Below, in pieces: positions 52,967 through 61,139 of a stretch of 64,000 nucleotides of DNA; position 1 is the stretch's first letter, and each line of letters begins with the position of its first letter. Both the position numbers and the translations under genes were made by a program. Below the pieces are notes generated by a model, which saw only the letters and a program-made list of their open reading frames with translations, had not been told where the DNA came from and searched no databases. Source of the stretch: Pseudomonadota bacterium (lineage in GTDB: Bacteria; Pseudomonadota; Gammaproteobacteria; Burkholderiales; Rhodocyclaceae); the NCBI GenBank assembly GCA_018241665.1, contig JAFEDK010000001.1, positions 1-64,000 on the forward strand. Direction: 5' to 3'.

Positions 52967-54940
52967 TCAGGCGGCCTTCCGCGCCTGCGGCGGGAAGGTC
53001 TGCGCGTCCTCGATGCGCAGCTCGGCGGCCACCATGTTGCTGCGCCCGTCCTCGTAGCTCACCTGGGTCTCGATGTACTGGCTGGCCTTGCCGGCGTACA
53101 GCGCATCGACCAGCACCGCGTACTTCTCGGCGATGAAGTTGCGGCGCACCTTGCGGGTCCGCGTCAGCTCGCCGTCGTCGGCGTCCAGCTCCTTGTGCAG
53201 GATCAGGAAGCGGCGAACCTGGGCGTCACCCATCGCCGCATCGCTGGACAGATCGGCATTGACCTGCTCGACGCAGTCCTTCACCAACGCATACACCGCC
53301 GCCTGGCCGGCCAGGTCGGTGTAGCCGGCGTAGGCCAGCCCGCGGCGCTCGGCCCAGTTGCCGACGGCCTCCAGGTCGATGTTGATGAAGGCGGTGACGT
53401 GGTCGCGGCGGTTGCCGAAGCACACCGCCTCCTTCACGTAGGGGAAGAACTTCAGCTTGTTCTCGATGTAGTTGGGGGCGAACAGGCCTCCGCCGTTCAG
53501 GCGCCCCACATCCTTGGCCCGGTCGATGATCTTCAGGTGGCCGTCGGCATCAAGAACACCCGCGTCGCCGGTCAGGAAGTAGCCCTCGGCGTTGAGCGCC
53601 TCGGCGGTGGCCTCCGGGCGCTTGTAGTAGGCCTTCAGCAGCATCGGCCCGCGCACCAGGATCTCCCCGTTGTCGGCCAGCTTCACCTCCACCTGGGGCG
53701 CCGGCGTGCCCACCGAGTCGAACTTGATCTTCCCGTCCGGCTGCAGGCACACGTAGGCGCAGGTCTCGGTCTGGCCGTAGAGCTGCTTGAGGTTGATGCC
53801 GACGGAGCGGTAGAAGCGGAACAGGTCCGGCCCGATCGCCGCGCCGGCGGTGTAGGCGACACGGATGCGGCTGAGGCCCAGCACGTTCTTCAGCGGTCCG
53901 TAGATCAACACATTGCCCAGCGCGTAGCGCAGGCGATCTGCCGCCGACACCGGCTTGCCGTCGAGGATATCCGCGCCGCAGCGCCGCGCCACGTTCATGA
54001 AATAAGCGAACAGCGCACGCTTCGGACGGCTGGCGTCCTCCATGCGGATCGTCACCTGGGTCAGCAGGTTCTCGAAGACCCGCGGTGGCGCGAAGTAGTA
54101 AGTCGGCCCGATCTCGCGCAGATCGTTCATCACCGTCTCGGCGGATTCCGGGCAGTTGATGGTGAAGCCCGCCACCAGCGCCTGGGCGTAGGAGAACAGG
54201 TGGTCGCCAACCCAGGCCATCGGCAGGTAGGACAGGATGTCCTCGGTCTCGCCGAGGCGGTCGAAAGCGCAGCCGCCCCGCGCCGCGGCGATGAAGGCGG
54301 CGTGGCTCTGGCAGACGCCCTTCGGCTGGCCGGTGGTGCCGGAGGTGTACAGCATCACCGCGATGTCCTCGGGGCTGCCCTTGTCGATCTCGTTGGTGAG
54401 GAAGTCCGGGTGGTGCTCGTCGTGGATACGTCCCATCTCAAGCACCTCGTCCATGCCGTGCAGGAAGGGCTGGTTATAGTGGCGCAGGCCGCGCGGGTCG
54501 TCATAGACGATGCGCTCGAGGCTCGGCAGGCCCGCCTCGATCTCGAGCAGCTTGTCCACCTGCTCCTGGTCCTCGACGCAGGCGAAGCGGATGTCCGCGT
54601 CCTTCATCACATAGGCCATTTCCTGGGCCACCGCATCCTGGTACATCATCACCGGGATGCCGCCCAGGCACTGGCAGGCGGCCACCGACCAGTACAGGCG
54701 TGGCCGGTTGTCCCCCACCACGGCCAGCCGGTCGCCGCGCTTGAAGCCCAGCTCGGCCAGCCCGCTGGCCAGCGCACGCACCCGAGCGGCGACATCCGCC
54801 CACGTGGAGGTCTGCCAGATCCCGTATTCCTTTTCGCGCATCGCCGGGCGCTGCGGGCGCTGCCGGGCATGCTCCATCAGCAGGCGCGGAAAGGTGTCCA
54901 GGCTGGCGACGTCCACAGCTGCCGCTCGGGTCGTGGCCAT
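52967..54940 (-). CDS. Long-chain-type acyl-CoA synthetase (AMP-forming)
   Basis: 657 residues of the ANL superfamily. P-loop LYTSGTTGQPKGV, A5-type motif YGQTETCAY, adenylate-binding YFLTGDAGVLDADGHL and the hinge IIDRAKDVGRLNGG. It resembles bacterial FadD15-like/long-chain synthetases, but partners in the operon (Liv transporter, PaaK-like ligase) suggest a transported organic acid, perhaps aromatic or branched. GGAGGAGG precedes the start. It is the first gene of the seven-gene operon; its promoter should lie in 54941-55122. Confidence 0.87.
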   Translation of the reverse strand: MATTRAAAVDVASLDTFPRLLMEHARQRPQRPAMREKEYGIWQTSTWADVAARVRALASGLAELGFKRGDRLAVVGDNRPRLYWSVAACQCLGGIPVMMYQDAVAQEMAYVMKDADIRFACVEDQEQVDKLLEIEAGLPSLERIVYDDPRGLRHYNQPFLHGMDEVLEMGRIHDEHHPDFLTNEIDKGSPEDIAVMLYTSGTTGQPKGVCQSHAAFIAAARGGCAFDRLGETEDILSYLPMAWVGDHLFSYAQALVAGFTINCPESAETVMNDLREIGPTYYFAPPRVFENLLTQVTIRMEDASRPKRALFAYFMNVARRCGADILDGKPVSAADRLRYALGNVLIYGPLKNVLGLSRIRVAYTAGAAIGPDLFRFYRSVGINLKQLYGQTETCAYVCLQPDGKIKFDSVGTPAPQVEVKLADNGEILVRGPMLLKAYYKRPEATAEALNAEGYFLTGDAGVLDADGHLKIIDRAKDVGRLNGGGLFAPNYIENKLKFFPYVKEAVCFGNRRDHVTAFINIDLEAVGNWAERRGLAYAGYTDLAGQAAVYALVKDCVEQVNADLSSDAAMGDAQVRRFLILHKELDADDGELTRTRKVRRNFIAEKYAVLVDALYAGKASQYIETQVSYEDGRSNMVAAELRIEDAQTFPPQARKAA

Positions 54941-55122
54941 GCCCCCTCCTCCGGTTTGTCTCGATGTCGTCCCCCGCGGCTTCTACCGATTACGCCCGTG
55001 GGCGTTGCCGATGGCGGCGGGTGGGCTGTTTCGTCTCGGGAGGCAGTCTGGCAAAGCAAGTTTGCGCAACTGTTTTTCAAATGTACGGAATTGTGGCGGC
55101 GCTGGAGGCGCTGCGTTCCGGA

Positions 55123-56751
55123 TCAGCTTGCAAGCGCGAGACCATCGCCCTCGGACGCGATGACGTAGCGCCCGCGCCCCTGGTCCTTGGCCATGTACAT
55201 GGCCTGGTCGGCCGCCAGCAGCATGGCTTCGGGCGTACCCGTCCCGTCGCTGATGGCGATGCCGATCGACACCCCCAGCAGGCACTGGCTGTCCTTTATG
55301 GTCAAAGGCGCCGCGAGCGCCTCGATGCAGCGCCTGGCCAGCGCTGCCGACCCTTCCCCGGCATCCGGCCCCAGGTCGGTGGCCAGCATCACGAACTCGT
55401 CGCCACCGACACGGGCCAGCGTGTCGCTCTGGCGCAGCACCGTCGACAGGCGACGCGCCACCTCAACCAGTGCCGTATCGCCGGCTTCATGCCCGAGGCG
55501 GTCGTTGATCGGCTTGAAGCCATCCAGGTCGAGAAACAGCACCGCTACCTGCGTGCGGTGGCGAGCGGCGCGCGCCAGCCCCTGACGCATGCGGTCGTCG
55601 AGCAGCATGCGGTTGGGCAGTCCCGTCAGTCCGTCGTGGTGAGCCATGCGCTGGAGTTCGGCCTGACTGCTGACCAGCTTATCGAGCAGCCGGTTGAAGG
55701 CCTTGGTGAGGTGACCGACCTCGTCGTCGCGCACCACCGGCAGCGGCTCCAGCGGAATCTCGTCCTGGGTCATGCGCTCGACGAGGGTCGCCGCCCGGTG
55801 CAGCGGACGCAGCATGGCCCGCACGAACAGGCCGGCCACCAGCAGCACGACCGCCATCGCGGTGAAACTGTGGCGGATCACGTTGTCCTGGGCGCGGCGG
55901 ACCGGCGCAAAGGCTTCCGCCGTCGGCATGCGCGCCACCACGAACCAGCCGGTGCTCGGTACGCCGGCCATCGCCGACAACTCCTCGACGCCCTTGGCAT
56001 TGATCGTCACGCCGCTGCCGCGAAAGCCGGCCATGGCCCGGTCGTGCAGCAGATTGATGCCGGGCGGCGGGGTCGGCTTGAGCAGCAGGTCCGGGTCGCC
56101 AGCCGCGACAAACAGCTTGTCGGCGGGTGAGACGAGCAGGAAACCGCCGGTTTCACCAATCCGCCCCTGGTTGATGCGGTCGAGGAAATCCGGCGCCGTC
56201 AGCGCGGTGATGCCCACCAGCACCGCCACCACGTGGCCACCGGCATCCTTCAGCGGGACGCCCATCGGCAGTACCGGTTGTTTGGTGAAGGTTCCCAGCA
56301 GCGGCGCGCCGACCCCCGCCTGCCCCTGCAGGGCCCGCAGAAAACCCGGATTGCCGGCCGCTGACGCGCCACGACGCCCCGCCACCCTAGGGAAATCGAC
56401 GATCACGCGGCCATCGGTGGCGATTACCAGCAGGCCCAGGTTGAATGCCGGATGGAGCGAGTGCCGCTCGGCGAGCCAGGCCTCCAGCCGGTATGGCTGG
56501 CCGAGCAGCTCCCGCGGCAAGGTGGCCGCCAGTTGATCCAGCAGCTGGCGACGCTCGCGGATCTTGTAATCGATCTCCCGTGCCACTTCGTCGGCCAGCG
56601 CCATCTGCTGGGCCGATACCAGCTGGGTCAGATCTTCACGCAGGTAGCGGGCCTGCATCACGTAACGCGCCGCGCCGCCGGCTATGACCAGCAGCATGCC
56701 GAACAGCACCAGGCGGGTGACGAGACTGTTGGAGATGCGCTTCAGGGCCAT
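55123..56751 (-). CDS. Membrane diguanylate cyclase (Cache-HAMP-GGDEF)
   Basis: 542 residues. TM1 near 12-30, a periplasmic Cache-type sensor of about 250 residues, TM2 (IRHSFTAMAVVLLVAGLFV), HAMP and a GGDEF domain with an intact active site (RVGGDEFVML) and an RxxD inhibitory site (RQSD) five residues before it. It should make cyclic di-GMP from two GTP under feedback control. The ATG at 56751 gives a normal N-terminal TM; an upstream TTG is unlikely. Confidence 0.92.
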   Translation of the reverse strand: MALKRISNSLVTRLVLFGMLLVIAGGAARYVMQARYLREDLTQLVSAQQMALADEVAREIDYKIRERRQLLDQLAATLPRELLGQPYRLEAWLAERHSLHPAFNLGLLVIATDGRVIVDFPRVAGRRGASAAGNPGFLRALQGQAGVGAPLLGTFTKQPVLPMGVPLKDAGGHVVAVLVGITALTAPDFLDRINQGRIGETGGFLLVSPADKLFVAAGDPDLLLKPTPPPGINLLHDRAMAGFRGSGVTINAKGVEELSAMAGVPSTGWFVVARMPTAEAFAPVRRAQDNVIRHSFTAMAVVLLVAGLFVRAMLRPLHRAATLVERMTQDEIPLEPLPVVRDDEVGHLTKAFNRLLDKLVSSQAELQRMAHHDGLTGLPNRMLLDDRMRQGLARAARHRTQVAVLFLDLDGFKPINDRLGHEAGDTALVEVARRLSTVLRQSDTLARVGGDEFVMLATDLGPDAGEGSAALARRCIEALAAPLTIKDSQCLLGVSIGIAISDGTGTPEAMLLAADQAMYMAKDQGRGRYVIASEGDGLALAS

Positions 56752-56845
56752 CGGCCTATGGTAGCCGAGGGCGGTCAAGCACACCCCCGACAAAAGTCAT
56801 CCTTCCATGTCGAAAGCGGTGCCGACGCCATGCATGGCGCCATGT

Positions 56846-57745
56846 CTAGTCGGCCGCCTGTCCGGCCCAGCGCTCCGAACGCAGCGCACGGGCGACGGCC
56901 GCGGCGCGCGCCTCCAGCAGCGCATCGGCAGCGCCGGCGGGGTCGTCCTCGTAATAGCCCAGGAGAGCCCCCTCGTCGAGCACCTTACAGGCATCCAGCG
57001 CCGCAGCCAGCATTGCGGCCTTCGGATAGGCGCGGGTTGCCCGGCCGGGATAGGCCCGGAAATCGCAGGTGCACAACAGCATCAGCCAGTCGAAGCGCTG
57101 CGGCTGGCCGAAGGCATCGACCCGCTCGAGCATCGCCGCGATGGAGCCGGCCCGCATCTCCGCGGCCCGATGCACCCGCTCCACCTCCAGCAGCGCCAGC
57201 ACGGCCAGATCCCGGAACTCCGGTGGCACGCGGAAGCGTTCGGCAATCGCCTCGATACGCGGAAGGCCGCGCTCCATGTGGCGATAGTGGGCGGGCAGGT
57301 GCTCCGGCGGCGAATCGGACTTGCCGATGTTGTAGAGCAGCGCGGCGAAACGCACCGCCAGCGGCGCCTGGCGTCGCGCGGCCTCGTCCACCACGCGGAA
57401 CTGGTGCTCGCCAATGTCCACGGTCGGCGGATCGTCGGCGCTCTGGGGCATGCCGAACAGGGCATCCAGCTCCGGCAGCAACACCTGCAGTGCCCGGCTC
57501 TCGCGCAGCACCCACAGCATCCGCGACGGCGCGTCGCTCATCAGCCCGTTCGCCAGTTCGGCCCAGGCCTGCGCGGGATCGAGATCGGCGAGCAGGCCCT
57601 CGGCAACCTGGCGCCGCATCAAGGCAACCGTCTCCCGGTCCACCTCCCCATCCTGGCTGGCCGCCGCCGCGGCGATGCGCAGCAGATTGACGGCCGGACT
57701 CACCAGCAGGGGCGAGATGGGGCTGCGGGGCAGTTGGAAGCTCAT
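56846..57745 (-). CDS. CCA-adding-enzyme-like protein lacking the catalytic domain
   Basis: 299 residues that align from end to end with the part of bacterial multifunctional CCA enzymes after the nucleotidyltransferase head: RETVALMRRQVAEGLL, AELANGLMSDAPSRMLWVLRES, LLPELDALFGMPQ and VRFAALLYNIGKSDSPPEHLP. The head domain with GS and DxD motifs is absent, and nothing like it is encoded just upstream. In the HD phosphohydrolase part, the HD pair of LVHDLGK reads YN (Y138, N139), while H114 and H156 are kept. It cannot be a CCA enzyme and is probably not a metal-dependent phosphohydrolase. A role as RNA- or protein-binding factor is only a guess. Confidence 0.8.
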   Translation of the reverse strand: MSFQLPRSPISPLLVSPAVNLLRIAAAAASQDGEVDRETVALMRRQVAEGLLADLDPAQAWAELANGLMSDAPSRMLWVLRESRALQVLLPELDALFGMPQSADDPPTVDIGEHQFRVVDEAARRQAPLAVRFAALLYNIGKSDSPPEHLPAHYRHMERGLPRIEAIAERFRVPPEFRDLAVLALLEVERVHRAAEMRAGSIAAMLERVDAFGQPQRFDWLMLLCTCDFRAYPGRATRAYPKAAMLAAALDACKVLDEGALLGYYEDDPAGAADALLEARAAAVARALRSERWAGQAAD

Positions 57746-57931
57746 GGAATGTCTCGCAAGGAATGGCGGGTTTGCGACAGATGCCGAACGAATGTGTCGT
57801 GGGCATACCAAAAAACCTGTCACGACAGGATCGCGCAGGTGTTTGGGAGGACTTGCCGGAGCTTGAAGCAAGAAGAGGACCCACTGGTCCATGCACAGGG
57901 CAATCCGTGTGCTCTGCGGCTTACGGCGATT

Positions 57932-57954
57932 GCCGCCCCACCGCGGGGGGCGGC
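57932..57954 (-). terminator. Hairpin after the small exported protein gene
   Basis: GCCGCCCC and GGGGCGGC form a perfect 8-bp stem about 20 bases after the stop codon. There is no T run, so termination strength is uncertain. Confidence 0.45.
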
Positions 57955-57973
57955 GTCGCGAACATACAGGTGC

Positions 57974-58306
57974 TTAGTCGCTACCGATCGGGCCGAGCTG
58001 CTTGCGTAGCTTGTCCCACATGGACGGCGGCGGCGGGGCGGAAGTCATCCCCATCCGTTCCTTGTCCATGTCGGTACGCACCGGTCCCTGCGCCCCGTAC
58101 CACTCCTGGGTGCCGTAGGACGGCGAGTCCATTCCCATTCCCTTGCCGGAGTCCGGACTATGCATGGTCCCCATCGAGCGGCTGTCGGTGAGTTCCTTGA
58201 TGCTGTCATTGAGGTCGGCCGCCTGGGCGGTGGCCAGCGGAATCAGGCTGAGGACGCTTCCCGTCAGAAGGCCGGCACCGATCTTCATCCAACGACTCGA
58301 TTTCAT
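57974..58306 (-). CDS. Small exported protein, unknown
   Basis: 110 residues. Strong AGGAGG site before the ATG and a clear signal peptide (IGAGLLTGSVLSLIPLATAQA). The mature part is rich in Met, Gly, Ser and Asp (SMGTMHSPDSGKGMGMDSP), with a WDKLRKQLG end. Methionine-rich periplasmic segments can bind copper or silver, but nothing else here supports that. No family recognised. Confidence 0.7.
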   Translation of the reverse strand: MKSSRWMKIGAGLLTGSVLSLIPLATAQAADLNDSIKELTDSRSMGTMHSPDSGKGMGMDSPSYGTQEWYGAQGPVRTDMDKERMGMTSAPPPPSMWDKLRKQLGPIGSD

Positions 58307-58452
58307 TTTGCCCTCCTTGTGTGGTGATCCTCCCCGCAAAACAAAGCAAGCAAGTTAACGATGCGCTACCGCTCCGGGGTCTGGGCCCGCGGGCGGTAGT
58401 CTGCACACCTCCATATTAGTCGACGGAAACAGTCGGGAAAGAACCCATTCCG

Positions 58453-59403
58453 CTAGCGTGGCACTTCAGGAGCGAGGGCGTCCTTCAGCTCAAGCATGGC
58501 CAGCACGTCACCCACCACCGCGCGATGCGCCTCCGGCGCATTCCGGTACCAGTGGGTCAGATAGGCGCGCAGGCTGCTGCGCGCATCGGCCGGATCGAGA
58601 TTCAGGTAGGCCAGGGCCTGCCAGTTCTCGGGGTTACCGTCGAACAAGGGCAGCAACAGGTTGGCCAGCACCTCGTTCTTGTCACGCAGGTAGGGGTTGT
58701 TGCGCAGCGCGTCCTCGTTGTCGCGCAGCCAGCCGGCCAGTGGCGCGTCGTGCGGCAACTGGCGATGCCCTTCGGAAATCAGCAGCTCGAAGAAACGCCG
58801 CAAGGGAGCCGCCTCGCCGGCCCACTCAGGCCCCGGCGGCGCACTCTCCCAGCGCTGGGCAAGGCGCTTGAGGGTAAACAGCGAAGCCGTCTCGCACAGG
58901 GTTTCCTCGAACCACTGGTTGTAGCGGGTCGGCGCTGCGCCGGGCGCCACGTTCTCGTCGTAGTTGGACAGCACGTGGCACAGCTCATGGGCAAACTCGT
59001 AGGCATACAGGTGCCAGTTGTCGCCGCGTGCATGCAGGCGGATCCGGTACTCGCCCTGCTGCCCGCGACCGTACAGCGCCACCGGCGGCCCGTCCGTATG
59101 GGTGACGACGATGGGCGCCACGAGCCGCTCGGGCAGGTTCACCAGCAACGCATCGGCAACCTCCTTGAGTACGGTCTCGATGGCCTCCTTGCGGGCACTG
59201 CCCCAGCCGCCCCCCTGCACCTGGATGTCGAGGGCCGGCTTGCGCTGCCCGGCGGCCTTCTTGGGCACCGGCGCGTCCGCCCCACTGCCGGCATGGGCCA
59301 GCGAGCACAGGATGGACGCCATGACGAAGGGCACGCGCATGCCACGCCGCAGCCAGGCCTCCGGCACCTCAGGACGAAACCGCGTGCGCTTCTTCTTGTC
59401 CAT
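58453..59403 (-). CDS. Putative exported HExxH zinc metallopeptidase
   Basis: 316 residues. A basic N-terminal region is followed by a signal-like stretch (GMRVPFVMASILCSLAHAGS), then a catalytic domain with FAHELCHVL (H139, E140, H143) and, 24-28 residues later, FEETLCETASLF, which supplies a glutamate ligand in gluzincin style. An internal ATG at 59340 would put the signal at the very start and may be the true start. I do not recognise a named peptidase family. Confidence 0.65.
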   Translation of the reverse strand: MDKKKRTRFRPEVPEAWLRRGMRVPFVMASILCSLAHAGSGADAPVPKKAAGQRKPALDIQVQGGGWGSARKEAIETVLKEVADALLVNLPERLVAPIVVTHTDGPPVALYGRGQQGEYRIRLHARGDNWHLYAYEFAHELCHVLSNYDENVAPGAAPTRYNQWFEETLCETASLFTLKRLAQRWESAPPGPEWAGEAAPLRRFFELLISEGHRQLPHDAPLAGWLRDNEDALRNNPYLRDKNEVLANLLLPLFDGNPENWQALAYLNLDPADARSSLRAYLTHWYRNAPEAHRAVVGDVLAMLELKDALAPEVPR

Positions 59404-59523
59404 GACACACCCCGCGTCAAACAGGGGCCGCGCCGGCGGCCCGTGCTTTCAGGATAGATCGGCACCCGGGGTTACGCGCTATCATCAGCGTCCGCCAATG
59501 CAAACAACATTCCACCTGCTGTG

Positions 59524-60414
59524 ATGAAGAATCCGCTCCGCCGCTACCTGGCGATCCTGGCCCTGTGCCTGCCCTGCCTTGTATCCCATGCCGCCGATGC
59601 ACCCGCCAGCGACGGCCGCGCCCGCTTCGAGGCGGCAGCACAGACCGCCATGGCCGCGGTCCAGCCCGGCCCGCGGGACATCCCGCTGGGCGAACAGGGC
59701 AAGCTGCACCTGCCGGCCGGCTACGGCTTCATCCCGCAGGCCGAGGCGTCGGCGCTGCTGGCCGCCCAGGGCAATCACACCGGCCCGGGTTTCCACGGCC
59801 TGATCGTCGGTGACCGGCTGGAAGGCTTCCTGGCCCTGGACTACAAAGCCGCCGGCTACGTGAAGGACGAGGACGCCAAGGAGTGGGACGCCGCCAAGCT
59901 GCTCGACAACCTTAAGGAGGGCACCGAGGCCGCCAACGAGGAACGCCGCAAGCTGGGCGTGCCCGAGTTCAGCGTGGTCGGCTGGGTGGAAGCCCCCAAC
60001 TACGATGCCGCCACCCACCGCCTGGTGTGGTCCGCCATCACCCGCCGCAAGGACGCCCAGGCCGGCGGGGACGGGGTGAACTACAACACCTACGTGCTCG
60101 GCCGCGAGGGCTATTTCTCGATGAACCTGATCACTGGCCTGGCCCGCGTCGACCAGGAAAAGCCCGCCGCCCGCGAACTGCTGGCAGCCCTCGAGTTCAA
60201 CGACGGCAAGCGCTACGCCGACTTCAACTCGTCCACCGACAAGGTCGCCGAATACGGCCTGGCCGCGCTGGTCGGTGGCATCGCCGCCAAGAAGCTGGGC
60301 CTGCTGGCGTCCTTGGGCCTCTTCCTGGCCAAGTTCTGGAAAGCCGGCGCGCTGGCCGTCGTCGGCCTCGGCGCCGGGGCACGCAAGCTGTTCGGCAAGA
60401 AGGACGGAGCATGA
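59524..60414 (+). CDS. DUF2167 membrane-anchored protein
   Basis: 296 residues. Signal peptide (LAILALCLPCLVSHA), an extracytoplasmic DUF2167 domain (GPRDIPLGEQGKLHLPAGYGF, VVGWVEAPNYDAATHRLVWS, NYNTYVLGREGYFSMNLI) and C-terminal hydrophobic helices (LGLLASLGLFLAKF, AGALAVVGLGAGA) before a basic KLFGKKDGA tail. Function is unknown. The start is the ATG after an in-frame GTG. The stop overlaps the M50 protease gene (ATGA). Confidence 0.85.
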   Translation: MKNPLRRYLAILALCLPCLVSHAADAPASDGRARFEAAAQTAMAAVQPGPRDIPLGEQGKLHLPAGYGFIPQAEASALLAAQGNHTGPGFHGLIVGDRLEGFLALDYKAAGYVKDEDAKEWDAAKLLDNLKEGTEAANEERRKLGVPEFSVVGWVEAPNYDAATHRLVWSAITRRKDAQAGGDGVNYNTYVLGREGYFSMNLITGLARVDQEKPAARELLAALEFNDGKRYADFNSSTDKVAEYGLAALVGGIAAKKLGLLASLGLFLAKFWKAGALAVVGLGAGARKLFGKKDGA

Positions 60415-61130
60415 TCAAGCTGCTCCTGCTCCTTCTCAGCGGCGCCAAGTTCGGCAAGCTGCTGACTACCGGCGGCACCATGCTGATCTCGCTCGGCGTG
60501 TATGCGCTGATTTGGGGCTGGCGCTACGCCGCCGGCTTCATCGTGCTGCTGTTCTGCCACGAGATGGGCCACTACATCGCCGCCCGCCAGCGCGGCCTCA
60601 ATGTGGGCGCGCCGACCTTCATCCCCTTCGTCGGCGCCTGGATCAACCTCAAGGAGCAGCCGATGAACGCCGAGACCGAGGCCTACGTAGCCATGGCCGG
60701 CCCGCTGGCCGGCACCGTCGCGGCCCTCGCCTGCTACTTCCTGGCCCGCTCGCAAGACAGCGGCCTGCTGCTGGCGATCAGCTATTCCGGCTTCTTCCTG
60801 AACCTGTTCAACCTGATCCCGGTGCCGCCGCTGGACGGCGGCCGCATGACCGGCGTGGTGTCGCGCAAGTTCTGGCTGCTCGGCGCACCGGCGCTGGTCG
60901 GCCTGTTCCTGTGGCGGCCGAGCCCGATGCTGATCCTCATCGCCCTGCTTGCCGCGCCCCACGTATGGAAGGCCTTCCGCGGCGAAGGCGGCGAGGCACC
61001 CGGCTATTACGACACGCCGCCGGGCAAGCGCTTCGAGTACGCCGTGCTGTACCTGGGCCTGCTGGCCTACCTGGCGGTGATGACCTACGAAGTGCACGAG
61101 ATGCTGGGCGGCCTGCGCGCCCAGCTCTGA
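60411..61130 (+). CDS. M50 site-2-protease-like membrane peptidase
   Basis: 239 residues. Zinc motif HEMGH (H50, E51, H54) in an early TM helix and the second motif NLFNLIPVPPLDGGR with D142 in a later helix, the hallmark of intramembrane site-2 proteases. It lacks a PDZ domain, unlike RseP, and belongs to the short group. Tight coupling to the DUF2167 gene suggests that protein is its substrate, adaptor or regulator. Confidence 0.87.
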   Translation: MIKLLLLLLSGAKFGKLLTTGGTMLISLGVYALIWGWRYAAGFIVLLFCHEMGHYIAARQRGLNVGAPTFIPFVGAWINLKEQPMNAETEAYVAMAGPLAGTVAALACYFLARSQDSGLLLAISYSGFFLNLFNLIPVPPLDGGRMTGVVSRKFWLLGAPALVGLFLWRPSPMLILIALLAAPHVWKAFRGEGGEAPGYYDTPPGKRFEYAVLYLGLLAYLAVMTYEVHEMLGGLRAQL

Positions 61131-61139
61131 ACGCCAAGC

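Noticed and set aside
55058..55072. Operator palindrome before the acyl-CoA synthetase operon
   Set aside because: AAGTTTGCGCAACT is only an offset near-palindrome and does not match PsrA or FadR sites I know.
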